A stretch of DNA of 64,000 nucleotides from Coprinellus micaceus (lineage: Eukaryota > Basidiomycota > Agaricomycetes > Agaricales > Psathyrellaceae): positions 1,178,001-1,242,000 of the forward strand of contig OX596338.1 of NCBI GenBank assembly GCA_951394405.1, in the 5' to 3' direction. Of this stretch, positions 12,277 through 23,400 are shown piece after piece. Position 1 is the stretch's first letter. The number at the start of each line of letters is the position of its first letter. The notes under the pieces are model-generated. The model did not search any database. It was not told the origin of the DNA and worked only from the letters and a program-made list of their open reading frames with translations. Made by a program: the position numbers and the translations under genes.

Positions 12277-13012
12277 TATGAAGGGCGTCACTGGACAAAA
12301 TCATCTGGGTTTGAACCCAGCCATTTCGATTTGATCTGGTGTGACTTCGCTCTCGTTTGACAGCGGGCACTGCCGAACCAAGTCCCCCGCCCCCCATCTC
12401 CGCCTCTGGATGCATGCCAGGCGCTTCGCCGAACGGTGAGCCGGGGCCAGGAGCCGTGTGGGTGGCGGAATGCCATGGAGCATCGACACCAATTAGTCTG
12501 TTACCGCTTGTCTGGCCTATAAGTACTGCGAGGCTACCGAATGAGTGAACATTCTGAGGGTATGACTAATGAAATATGATGTGGTGAAAGTCCCCCTCGA
12601 ACCTCCACCGTCCACCGTCGTGGCGAACGCCGCCCGAGGGCCGTCGGCGGTAATGGTAAAGAATTCCTTTGGTCGCCAGAAAGAACTGCATGTCGGCCGC
12701 ACTGACGAAAGGTGACTTCCTAGAAGTACTTCCTGCAAAGTCCCTAATGAACAATCGACAAGGGTGCCCGCCTGGTGACGGTCATCGTCAGGAGGAACCA
12801 GGCAAGGGGCAAGTTCGCAAGCGCCCAAAACAGCAAGGCCGACGCTTCTCGGCTTTTCCCGGAGTGACGAAGATCAAATCGAAATGCGAGTTTGAAGTGA
12901 CGAAACTCAAGTTTCGCATATCCGCTGCGCCAAACTCGAATTCCTAGCTCTTGGAGCTCAAAATCACCCAAACCAAGCCTGAATACAGCATTGTCCAGTG
13001 GGGGCCGCCATA
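12277..13012. mobile_element. Non-autonomous inverted-repeat DNA element, copy 1 (736 bp)
   Basis: Ends are imperfect inverted repeats of 22 bp that begin TATG and finish with the perfectly matched core CACTGGACAA (12289-12298 and, inverted, 12991-13000 region). The element is flanked by a perfect 6 bp direct repeat TCCTTT at 12271-12276 and 13013-13018. The same layout, including ends, recurs at 62649-63395. No open frame in it looks like a transposase, so it is non-autonomous. It lies inside the first coding exon of the disrupted GTPase gene. The superfamily is unclear: a 6 bp target duplication does not fit CACTA or mariner elements well. Confidence 0.85.
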
Positions 13013-13018
13013 TCCTTT
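13013..13018. repeat. Target-site duplication (right) of element copy 1
   Basis: TCCTTT, matching 12271-12276. On the minus strand it reads as part of the codons for R-K in the interrupted exon. Confidence 0.8.
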
Positions 13019-13404
13019 CGCCAAATATCCTCCCTCGCTTTGTTTTCGATTACCAGTGTTTGTAAGGACGTCTGAAGTACTTTCACCATCTCGATGCCCT
13101 CTTCGATAGCGGATTCCGGAGTGTAAGTAAATTCGGCCACGTTCCGATACTGATGTCTGCAGGGGCTGGGCAGTGGTGAGTCGGCAAGAGGTACATCAGC
13201 GCCGTTGCTTTGAAATCGGCGTGGTGGTTCATTTCCCTTAGCGCTCAATGCGGGTGCGTCGCTCGATTCCGCGCGGGTTTCGTGGTGCAGTGTTCCGTCG
13301 GACATGTCCCCATCATCAAGTTGGTCGACACTTTCACCACTTGAGTAAGAAGACCTAGAATACTTGGACGGTGTGGACGGGAGCCTCCCTTCGGCCATCT
13401 CCAT

Positions 13405-13992
13405 TTCTACCAGCTGAACAGGCTGAAAACGGGGGTGAATGCTGGAATTGAGCCAAGTCAACGCCCAACGAACCGCTTGCGATACACCGAAACTCGACTG
13501 TGAGGTTTGAGGGGAATTGGGTTAGGTTGGGAGAAAGGTGATAGAGCAGTAACGAGTAAAGAGTTCTAAACGACTCGTCTCTGTGGCTGTAGGCAAGCGG
13601 GAAACCTGAGTTCAGCCACGGAAGATGAGGAGAACCCGAAGATATCGCCAAAACGCATTTTATACGTTGATGTTACAGTGACATATGTGACCAAGTCGCA
13701 CGGTCCGTCACAGTCGGGCGCTTAGTATTTTGACCCCACAGACACGGTTGCGAACATTTGCAGGGCAAGAGCGCCGTTTCATGAGTTATAAACAGGATTC
13801 AGGAATCGGAAGGGTGGCCTGACTCATATTCATTCACTTCACATTGTCGCAGCCGCTTGTAGCATCATTGCCGCCTGATGGCGGGAAGTCAGGCGGGAGT
13901 CGGGACCGACGCTGATGTAATGAATGCGAGGCATATAAGGGGGTGGCGTTCTCTAATCCCAGGTTGACTTCCGACTTCACACTCGCTTTGCA
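13405..13992. other. Intergenic region between GTPase copy A and F-box gene
   Basis: Divergent promoter region. No gene seen, though a short 5' exon for the minus-strand GTPase could lie near 13400-13650. A TATA-like site serving the plus-strand gene is listed separately. Confidence 0.5.
13934..13939 (+). promoter_or_regulatory. TATA-like box of the F-box gene at 13993
   Basis: TATAAG 54-59 bases before the ATG at 13993; position fits a fungal core promoter with a short leader. Confidence 0.4.
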
Positions 13993-16680
13993 ATGTCACG
14001 TCGTTCAACTCGTATCCAGGCGAAGGGGGTGCAGAAAGAAGCTACACCTCCTTCATCGGCCTCTTCTTCGACCGCGAATCCCAAGCCTGCATTCAAGAAG
14101 CAGAAAGTGACCACAAGGGCGCAGTCCAAGGATGCTCACACTCTCACCGAAACGACGCCAATGGCCCCCAAAGTACCTGCGATATGGGCTAAAATTCGAG
14201 GCCGGCGTGGCCATCTGAAAATGGTCGTCGAGATGCCCTTCGACATCTTGCTGGAGATGTTCCAGTACCTGACCCCCCTCGATTTGCTCAATCTATCCAA
14301 GGCAAACCACGCGTTCCGTAGTCTTCTCCTGGATCGCGCGACAGCGCTCCATCTCTGGAAAGAGGTGAGTGACCTTCGTGGTTGGGCACTGCGTCGCCCC
14401 TTGATTATTTACTGGCGTTCACCATAGGCGTTCTCCAGGGTCGATCCTAAGCCCCCGACATGCCCGGAGGACATGTCTCTGCCACAGTATGCTAACCTTC
14501 TGTATGGGCGAACATGCTTCGTAAGTCACGCAGAGCTCCCTAGCTAACATTTACTGACACCGATTTTAATAGTTCTGTGAGTCCATTCATGGACTGACGC
14601 GAAGCTGGACGGGTTATGTGCGTTTCTGCAAGTCATGCCTGTCGGGAAACAAGTGATTATTCCCGCTTTCAACTTCCAAACGTGACCTCATGTATGCGTT
14701 GACAGCTTCGTAACCCTATCGGGTGCAAGTAAGGGCTCGGTTGAGTACCAGTTGAATCGGATGGTCGCCATCCACTATAATAGGGAAAGTGCGTGCACTT
14801 CATCGGCTTCCTCTCCCCAATTTCTGAATCTTGCCCTTCGGCTTTAGCTCGCGAATCTCGCGCTGTGCGCGCTGATTATGAGAAACATCGCACCAGAATG
14901 AACCAGCTCAAGGGCGATCAGGAAAGCTTCGACCAGTATGTGAGCGAGGAGACTGAAAAGTTCACCGCTCGACAGGACCGCGTAAGTCCCCGCATCTCTC
15001 ACTTTTTCTCCTGGGGTGCGCTAACAATACCCCCTCATTAGGGCGGTGACTTCCGAGGCTGGGAGTACAATATCCTGCGATTGAAACATCAAGATGTCAG
15101 GGAACGCCGCGGTACTCGCAAGGAGGCGTACGTCCTATTACGCGCACCGTTTCTCGGTTCCATGTACTGACTCGAGGTCAAGGATTTTGGAGAAGCTCGA
15201 GGACCTAGGTATGTCCTCAGACAACCTCGGACTCTCCGATCTACTGACGCTCGCCTGTTCGTCAATCCAGGATACAAAGAATTGATGACTCGCATGGGAC
15301 ACTGGCAAGTGGCCAAACTGCCAGGACTTACTGGCGTTAAGCCTCTCACTGACAGAGGTGAGTGTTGTGTTTCCTGGTGCAAACTCAGAGTTGATGACGG
15401 GGTGGTAGAATGGGAGAGAATTCGTCCCTCCATTGTCGAGGCTCTCGATGTCTACCAGAAGGGATACGACCAAATGGCGCAATCGTCCATGATCAACAAA
15501 CGAACACCGCTTCTCAGGGTTCCTCTCGAATATTATTTCAGCCATCATCCAGACATGAAACTACACGGCCCACAAATAGGTCAGGTGGCCAAACTAGAGC
15601 CCTTCCGAACGATGATCTACGATACGCCCGCAGACCAGGATCTCCGATCATCCGACTTCGTAGCTTGCCTAGATGAGATGACTGGGGCACTTGAAACGTG
15701 GAGAGGAAACGCTGAGGCCACCTTGATTGGACTTATTCCGACTTCTTCGATGCCGGCTGCACCTGGGCAGAGGAAGGGGGGAGCGGCGTCAAAGGCGAAA
15801 GGAAAGGCAAAGGAGCTTGTCCCCGATGCGTCGGTCCTCAAGCTTGCGACCACCATCTTCGAATGCAAGTGGTGCGGGAACCTGCTCCTCTATCCTCACG
15901 TCCTCGACCACTTGTGCATGTATCGGAGGCACAGGCCATGCCAAGCCAAGGGTTTCGTCCCAAAGAGAGGAGTTCGGACCAGGAGGAACGACCCGGCTTA
16001 CCAGCTTATATATTACAGCGAAGAAGACAAAAGCGACCCCAATGTTGCCTGGAACGAAGGAGGTCAACAACTTCGGTTCCACGAAGAGGCTTCGAAATAC
16101 GCTGCCGCCATTATCAAGGAGCTGGGCGAAGACCCGGAAACGGCTACATGGGAGGAGCTCGACAAAACTAACCAGCGTATCGAATGCCTTCGATGCCAGA
16201 AGGCGAAACCAAGTGCTCATAGGCGGCTTGCTATGGATTGGCGCCAGGCTGTACGGTTGACTTCCTTGAACCTCATTTCACGTTACTGATACTCCCTGGT
16301 AGATTGTACACGAACTCAATTCCGGGAACTTTAAAGACTTCAAGGAGCATGCCTCACCTGCCAAGAAGAAGATCACCTACGAAACTGGGTGGAAAAAGCT
16401 TGACGACGCGTCTCTCAAGAAGGTGCTAAAGAAAGAGAACCCTGACTCGGATTCCGCTGAGAACGTCTCGAGGCGCTGTGTAGTCGTTCTGGCCTGCGTG
16501 GAGTGCGGAATGGACACCCTGAATCCCGATGGGTCCCGCGACCGCTGGGGCAAACACACGATCGTGTCGCCAGGTGCAACCCAGTGCCCTATGGGCCATG
16601 ACTTGTCCAAGGGGACCTACGTTTGGAACGAATTTTCTGAATCATTCACAAGCGAACCCCTTCCTGTCAAAATCCCTTAG
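13993..16680 (+). CDS. F-box protein with zinc-finger-like cysteine clusters
   Basis: Predicted SCF adaptor of a type common in mushrooms. Ten exons in phase (13993-14364, 14428-14520, 14573-14652, 14706-14788, 14848-14981, 15042-15127, 15177-15208, 15271-15357, 15409-16250, 16303-16680) give about 728 residues. The basic N-terminus (MSRRSTRIQAK) is followed by the F-box VVEMPFDILLEMFQYLTPLD and LLNLSKANHAFRSLLL. Several Cys pairs follow: FCESIHG with CKSC, CKWCGNLLLYPHVLDHLC, CLRC and a C-terminal CVECGM, suggesting structural zinc sites. A minus-strand relative lies at 60086-62396; it shares the N-terminus, domain order and the CXXC pair before the C-terminus. The target protein is unknown. 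Confidence 0.85.
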
Positions 16681-16822
16681 TTCCCATACCCAGCCTTTGC
16701 AGCCGATTCGCTGTTACTTTTTCTCCCCATCACTGCATTCGGACTTCGCTATGAAGATTTCTCGACAGTCCCTCAAAGTTGTTAGCAGAAGAACGATAAA
16801 TTTACATATAGTCCAGTAACAC

Positions 16823-18459
16823 CTAAATTGTATTCATGTTAGACGACGCCAGGTACTCCTCCCTCGATGCCCCATTGAAAGTTTTCACCCTTGGGAACGC
16901 TTCAGCGATGGCCTTCTTGCATGACGCCCAAGGCCACATTTTCAAAGGCTTCAGACGAAGGTGCTCAAGATCCCAAGCGTCAAAATGCTGTGAGTCGTGC
17001 AAATACCTGCAAAACTAAACGCAGTGTCAGAATCTGGTCTGGTGCCAGTCACACTAAATCTTACCTCAATCGTTGGTATTCGGAGCGTACTGACCACGAG
17101 CCCAGACCCGATAGGCGCAGGCGGCGTCGGGGAGCCCAGATAACAGTACCCTATCTCGAGTGTCTTCAGCTCTGGGAGCATCACGCTCGCGTAACTGAAG
17201 ACCTCTCGATCTAGCACAACCACTTCAACGGCAAGTCGCCGAAGTGGCGGGTTTTGCACGCTTCGGGGAAAGACTCCCAGCAGCGCCTTGAATTCGAGCC
17301 CTTCCAGTGCCAGAGGGGTCAACTCGAGGTCGACGAGAGTCGGTATGATGGGGCGCAGGAAATCGGTGAAGAACGGAGGTGAGAGAACGTTCTGTGGCAC
17401 TCCGGGTTGCACGTAGATTTTGAGGGCTTGAATTCGTGGCTTGACGTGGTTACTCCCGTCAAAAGGCTGGCGAGCGAGCGCAGTGAGGACGCCGGGCCAT
17501 GAGTCCACCCCCAGTTGCACAAGTCTTGGTGCAGAGTGCAAGACGAAGCGATGTATGGCGTCAGCTATTTCCTTCTCCTCGGCCTCGATTTTCGAGGAGT
17601 CCGAAGGGGAATTCTGGACTAAGGAAAGCGCAGTGAGGTGGGGGAAGGGTTCAAGCGGACCCAGGATGGTCGAAAGGTGAAGGAAGGTACACCTGTATAG
17701 CCCCACTTCCATTGATTCGATGGTCGTCCGGTGGGCAATAAGGAATGAGATGAGAGTATCTCCAAACACGCCGGCCGATGCCTGGGATAAGATGCACCGG
17801 TCCCTGAGGTTCACTTCGAAGTGCAGGAGATTTGGAAGCAGAGTAGTGGTGGGGAGGGTCCAGGACGTAAGGTAAACTGAGATCGTGATCCGGAGGGTCT
17901 GGAGGGTTGCACTGAAGGAATGCAACGCTGAATCGAGGAGCTTGGAGCAATGGTGTCGGGGGTCGACGGCGGGATGTTGGAGTGCCTCAACAGTGAAAGA
18001 TGTTAAGTTGATCATGTTGGATATGATTTCCAGAAAGTCTGATTCTGAGATTAGGGGAGGTGGTTTCGGATGGGGTGAACCTCCATCCCGAGAAACCAGT
18101 TGCTTCCATCTCGATTCCTTCAACACGGGTTGGGGACTCTTCGGTACTGATGACTTCATGCACACCGGGAATGCATCGTTGTGGAACGTAAGGTGTCGAA
18201 CGCGAGCGGCTAATGTAGGATCCCTGGTAATAACTGTGAATAACATACGGATAAGATGCTTGTATACAACGCACCTTAGCCTAGTGAAGGTCCTGAATGC
18301 CTGTTGATTCGCAAATTCCCCAAAATGAACCGCTTGATATTTCTCTTGGAGTCCACATTCCAGAAACGCGCGATTCAGAGAGAATTGGACTCGGGAAAGG
18401 ACGTCGGGAGGGAGGAGGGACGCGATGTGCTCCCATATTTCGTAGGGAAGCTCAGGCAT
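16823..18459 (-). CDS. F-box / leucine-rich-type protein
   Basis: Predicted SCF adaptor. The protein opens directly with the F-box, MPELPYEIWEHIASLLPPDV, then about 440 residues of irregular leucine-rich repeats (for example PHLTALSLVQNSP, PELKTLEIGYCYLG). The first exon (18459-17065) is joined to 16987-16823 through an intron starting GTAAGA; the join gives IE followed by HFDAWDLEHLRLK and ends NMNTI-stop, 519 residues in all. Without this splice the frame would continue into an unrelated tail, so the second exon is the better model. The gene converges on the F-box gene ending at 16680, with 142 bp between the stops. It is only distantly like the other F-box genes here. Confidence 0.82.
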
Positions 18460-19029
18460 CCTTGGGAAAGGGTTGTCAAAGCGAGAGACGAACGATATCG
18501 TTATTTATCCTTCGGTGGTGCTGTGCGGCCTGTGAGTGTGCATGTCCTCACACAGCCATAGCGACACTAATCTGGCAGTTCCAAGGACATTCGAGCGTGC
18601 GTGGTAGAACACGATGGTGGCGGACAGACCACTATCACTGAGGAACCTAGGGACTCGGCACGGTGAGGTGGAGGTCAGCGATTAGCGCTTTGCAACCAAT
18701 CAGAGCTCCGTAGTTGTGCCCAAACAGGGACCAACAACGCGTCGGCGCGTCTCCGACCGATTTGGTAATAACCGGTTCTGGGATCGATAACAGGGGGGAC
18801 TGGGATGCTCTAGTGGGTAATTGGTGTAGGGGCGCACGTACATATAGGATGGGCCACGCTTTCTTGAAGGTATAAACTAGCCCTGAGAGGTAACCCGGTC
18901 CCCTGGAGGAGAATCAGTCCAATGAGACACTAAAGCCTGGGATGGATCGTTCGTTTGAAGTTTGATTTTGAAGAGATAATATACAACGATTGTGATGAAG
19001 CATATTTAGATGTGGTGAGTGACCTCGGG
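18460..19029. other. Intergenic region, no gene seen
   Basis: About 570 bp between the start of the minus-strand F-box gene and the stop of the minus-strand PPAT gene. Probably the F-box promoter plus the PPAT 3' flank. No repeat or RNA gene recognised. Confidence 0.5.
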
Positions 19030-20314
19030 CTAACTCTCGGCGGTAGGGCTTCCCCCTTCTGCAGTTATTGACTTTGCCTGTTGCTCAGCAATCCAAGCCC
19101 GAATGAAGGTGCTACTGAGCTTCGCGTCCTTCAGCCAGGCCACATCGTCGTTATCGAGGTTGTGACTGCTCGCTGAGATGACATCTATCACATAGAGGTC
19201 GAGTGGGGGGAAGTTGTGAGCTTTTCGGTGAGTAGCAACTACGAAGAGGAATCAGATATCTTCCGGAGGCGGGGAGAAGGTGAGAGAACGTACTCTCTTG
19301 TGCTCCTGGGACAGTTTCCCTGCTGACTACTAGCGCCTGAACGTCGGGGTCGTATCCGGTCGGACCGTAGACATCTTTAAGCTCAGTGATGTAAGGTACG
19401 AGACCTTTCTTGAAGCGGTGCAAGAACTGCCGCACGTTCTCCATTCTCACATCGAGCGGTTCTAGCAAATGTGCGTTCGGCTTTCTGACTAGCAGCTCAG
19501 AGGCTGTGACGCCGACGATCAGCTTTTCTGATGCAATCCAAGCACCCATGGAGAGAAGGATCTTGTGGCCGGCGTGGAGGTGGTCGAACGTCCCCCCAAG
19601 GGCAACAACAGGGTAGAATGCAGGTTTCTTGTGGACGATGGCGCGAAGGGAAGGCAGCATGACGTCATTCTGAGATGTCGCTGTTGCCGTACGGGAGAGA
19701 GAGGGTGTTGGAGGGACAGAGGGAGGGGTAGAGAAATGCTTGTAGCTGCCTTCCGCAACATAGGACTCTGTTTTCTGGTCCCCGGTTGGCAGATACGTTG
19801 TACGCAGGACGCCAATCGATTCCGGGAGTGGGGTAGCGATTGAGTCTGTGCCATGATCAGACCGGGTTTACAAGTGCTGTTGTGCGTGGTGGTTACCTCC
19901 ACTGACACGGAACACGACGCCGAACTGCAGTTCCTTGACCAGGCTGTCCAGGTCCTTCTCGGAATCAGATTCGTTGAGTCCCTTGAGCAAGACATCGACG
20001 TCCATCAGAACCTTGTCGTTCTCCTGCGCAGTCTTAATGGCCTGAACGTATACGAACGTGAGGAGACGTTGGACATCCTTCCAGGTGCTCGTGGACGTGT
20101 GTGTGGCAGCGAGAGACTCTGGGTAGGTGGAGTTGCCGCGATTGACGTTGAAGAGGGGAGAGAAGAGGACAATCACCAGCTTGTTCTTGGTGAGCAGAGT
20201 TGCGGTGCTGATCACGGATGAGAGGAAGTACGGTGTCGCCGAGATATTGTTCACCGAAGCCAGCAGCAGTCCTGCGTCTGCGGTGTCGAGAACCTGGGGA
20301 AATGTGGTGGGCAT
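19030..20314 (-). CDS. Pantetheine-phosphate adenylyltransferase (fungal CAB4/CoaD type)
   Basis: Converts 4'-phosphopantetheine and ATP to dephospho-CoA and pyrophosphate, the fourth step of coenzyme A synthesis. Exons 20314-19897, 19845-19294 and 19238-19030 sum to 392 residues in phase. The N-terminal ~140 residues (starting MPTTFPQVLDTADAGLL) are the poorly conserved fungal extension. The nucleotidyltransferase domain begins FYPVVALGGTFDHLHAGHK, with the HxGH-type ATP motif, then KLIVGVTASELL, and ends with KLSSTFIRAWI, the equivalent of the ISSTxIR motif. It shares a 134 bp divergent promoter with the palmitoyltransferase gene. An in-frame ATG further upstream (20440) exists but would put the start in the neighbour's promoter. 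Confidence 0.9.
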
Positions 20315-20448
20315 GGCTGGAGAGAGGGAGACGGGGTGGAACAGACCGAACAGGCGCCGGCACTCGGTTACTGGAGAGCGTGGGAAGAAATGAGTTCGCT
20401 GTCTGCAAATGAAGTTGTCTCCGCTGACGACTAGTGGCATCCGCCGTC
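20315..20448. promoter_or_regulatory. Short bidirectional promoter
   Basis: 134 bp separates the ATGs of the divergent PPAT and DHHC genes; it must hold both promoters. No TATA box is evident. Confidence 0.5.
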
Positions 20449-23400
20449 ATGGCGCACGCAAAGCGCAACTCGATTGGGTCTCAGCTGCCGTTGCCCACGA
20501 CGATAGCTCTCCCAGAAAGCCCCATCTCGCCCTCCTTCCCTCCTCCAAGGACACCCCCGCCAGTACCCGTCACCGTTTCTCTCCCACACGGCGCGACATT
20601 CAGCGGGACACATCCATTGCCTTTGAATGCCTCCAACATTCTTCTCCACAACACCCAGTTCACCACCCAGCAATCAAGTACGACCCATGCCGGTGGCATT
20701 CAGCCCAGTGCCAGCTTCTTCAAGCCGAGGAAACCCACAGACTACTCTCCAGCGTTGGGAGCAAGCGCCCAAAGATACCCCCCTCCATCGTTGATGGGCC
20801 TGCAAGACGCCGACGAGGAGTTTGACGACATTCATGACGATACCCACCAACAATCAGCTTCAAATCACCTCGCCATTCCACACCCTTTATCTCCAACTTT
20901 TTCGATAGGCACCTTGTCGCCCTCGCTTTCACAGCATCACCATCATCACTCAAACCACTCGCTGGAGGACGTAAAGGAGCACGAGGATAGAGGTTTGACC
21001 CCATCGGACACGGAAGATGGCCAGAGGAGGAGCGTCGTTCATCCAAAGCTCAGCCGAGAACCTCTCATCGAAGGGCCAAGTTCAAATCCTGGCAAGGGCC
21101 TGGTACTCACCATCCCCGGGACCCCTTCTCGAATATCCTCTATCTCCAACAACGTCCTTTCCATTGGCCCAAATGTCGGTTCTAGTACCCCTAGTAGCCC
21201 ACGAATCCCTGCCATCAGGGCACAGAGCCCAACGTCCTCTCCCTCAGCCCCAAGATTCGGGCTAATAAGGACGGTATTCAGCTCTGGACAGGTGGCCAAC
21301 CCAGCGGATTCGCGTCGGAACAGCCGAGATCTGGCTCAGGACTCTGGAAGAGCAAGCCTCGATGCCAGTGTTACCACCAAGAAGACCAAACGCAACAGCC
21401 TCGTGTACAAGCCTCGTCTAACTTTCGAGAGTCTACGAAGGAATTCTACGGCGCAGGAAGGTAGCAGAAGGGGGAGTTATATTACCACGGACGAAGGGAC
21501 GGACGACGAGCAGGGCCGCGTTCCCAGTCATCGCCATCCTCTGGCAGGCAGCGACGATATACCTCTAACACCAACCAAGTCCGCCTTTGGGTCAAGGAGT
21601 GGTCATGGGCGCCCCGAGTCTGCTACACCTAGAAAGTCCCGATCGCACATGAAGCAGCCAAGCTTTATGCCATCCGCATCTTCCTCCCGATCTCCCTCGT
21701 CCTCATCTTCCCGATCATCATCCGTGGACCATGAAGGCGCTTCCACCCCAACTCCTGCACTTTTCATCCCTACGCCGCCGCCACTACGCTCCGGGGAAGC
21801 ACCCTTAATTAAAACACCTCTTCGTCACCCTCTCGCTCCAAGTTTAATCCCGGCGGCCAAATTGGAGAGGGAGATGGACCTTAGAACGAGGGCGAATGCG
21901 AAGAAGAGGCGAAGGATGATGGAAAAGGTCGTGGGACGAAAGGGTGGTGAAAAGCGGTCCGAGCTTCCAACTGTCGCAGTGACGACTATATCCTCGCAGT
22001 CTTCTAGGCAATCGGGCGAGGAAGACACGGAGAAGCCGGGAAAGTTGGCGAAACGTTATGAACTTCACGCGTCGCGGAATGGTTTCTTCTTTGGAGGCAA
22101 GCTATTGACGGGCGGAGATAGCCCATGGGCGTTTATTGCATGCCTTTGCCTTGTGTTTGGGTTCGCCGGTCTGTGGTTTGGCACGACGGGCGTGTGGTGG
22201 TGGAGGGAGGCGGGACGAGCTAGGGTTGCCATATCCTTGGGCGACCCCCCGCCAGTGGGGCTAGATGGGTTCGATTTTGCGAGGCGGCCGGTGGGGACGG
22301 TTGGTGTGGAAGGGCGGGACTGGTCGTGGGTCACGGTTGACGAAAATGCGAGACGGGCGGGCAAGGCAATTGTGATCGTGTGCGCATACATGGCTGCTGT
22401 GGTGATCAGCAGCATGATGGTGACGGCGTTCAGCGATCCAGGGATCTTGCCCCGTGGGCTGGACCCCGACCCTCCGTACCCTGCAACTTCGCCATCGGAT
22501 GGGGACGTTAGGACACCTATGCCTCGAGACCTGAAGGTCAGAGACGACGTTGTGCGGGTGAAGTATTGCCCGACGTGCAAAACGTACAGACCTCCCAGAG
22601 CAAGTCACTGCAAGATGGTGAGCGTCTCCCTTCACAGAACACGGATTGGGCTGACACTCGATCGACAGTGTGATAATTGCGTCGACGGATGTGACCACCA
22701 CTGTCAATGGGTGAATAACTGTGTTGGAAGTCGGAACTACACCATGTTCATTGTCATGCTCTCGTCGGCTGTAAGTATCCGACCACATGTATACGCCACG
22801 GCACTCACCCCACATCGATTTCAGACTCTGACCCTCATCCTCATGATCATCACCGCAGCTCTGCACCTATGGTACCTGACCGTCTGGCAAACTTATACCT
22901 TCAGGGAGGCTCTGGCGAATGGCCCAGGTAGCGCCGTTGCGTTTTCCCTGGCCATCGTAGTTATATGCCCTGTCGGAGCACTCTTGAGCTATCATTTGAG
23001 GGTGAGTGCCTATTCTTATCGATATCGGCCGTCACCCAGCTTGTCTCCTCTCCGGTTCCACATCCTACCCCTCCCCATCTCTGGTGGTGGTAAGCGACGA
23101 TTTAAAACACATTGTCAGAAGGAACCTCCAATCTAATTGGGTGGTCATGACAGAGGATTAATCAGACGCTGAGCTTGGCCCACTTGTGCACTCGTCGTTC
23201 TCGTATCCGCTCCTTCTGTGAAAGTTTTACTGACGATTACGGTCTTCCTCCTCGCTTCTATTCTGGCCTCTTCACCCCGTCCCCGTCGACCCTGGTTCAC
23301 TCGGCTCGGATCTCGTCCCCCCCACTGGCACTCTCACACTCTTCTCACGTGGCTGTCACTCACTCTCTCTTGATTCCTCTTCGGCGTCGGACCTCTTGGA

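Larger units (their letters stand above)
8242..13404 (-). pseudogene. SLIP-GC-like dynamin-family GTPase, copy A, disrupted by a transposable element
   Basis: Member of the nuclear GTPase SLIP-GC (NUGGC) type of dynamin-like proteins. The first exon (13404 downward) has the N-terminal helix YTPESAIEEGIEMVKVL and REDIWRK, aligned with copies B and C. The P-loop GATGVGKSSILNA is at about 12130-12090, then CTSVVTEISYH, ALSTGAVLVDLPG, GDANVARNLVAKDYMKK, and API-RAVDD; the C-terminal helical part ends with VEVNFSTIWEVYQ and stop TGA 8244-8242. The many short introns sit where they do in the paralogues. A 736 bp element (12277-13012) interrupts the first exon a few codons before its splice donor; reading into it gives a TGA within about 15 codons. 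The rest of the gene looks open, so the break is probably recent. A message that splices the element out cannot be excluded. The D-N-I-V-P-T-S-G segment of the paralogues is altered to CNIIPTSC. Confidence 0.75.

Noticed and set aside
12289..12298. Classifying the element as a CACTA transposon from its CACTGG sequence
   Set aside because: Conserved ends extend 12 bp outward in both copies and the target duplications are 6 bp, not 2-3 bp.
12290..12320. tRNA-like T-arm (CTGGGTTTGAACCCAG) inside the mobile element
   Set aside because: No acceptor, D or anticodon arm around it; it is only a short palindrome near the element end.
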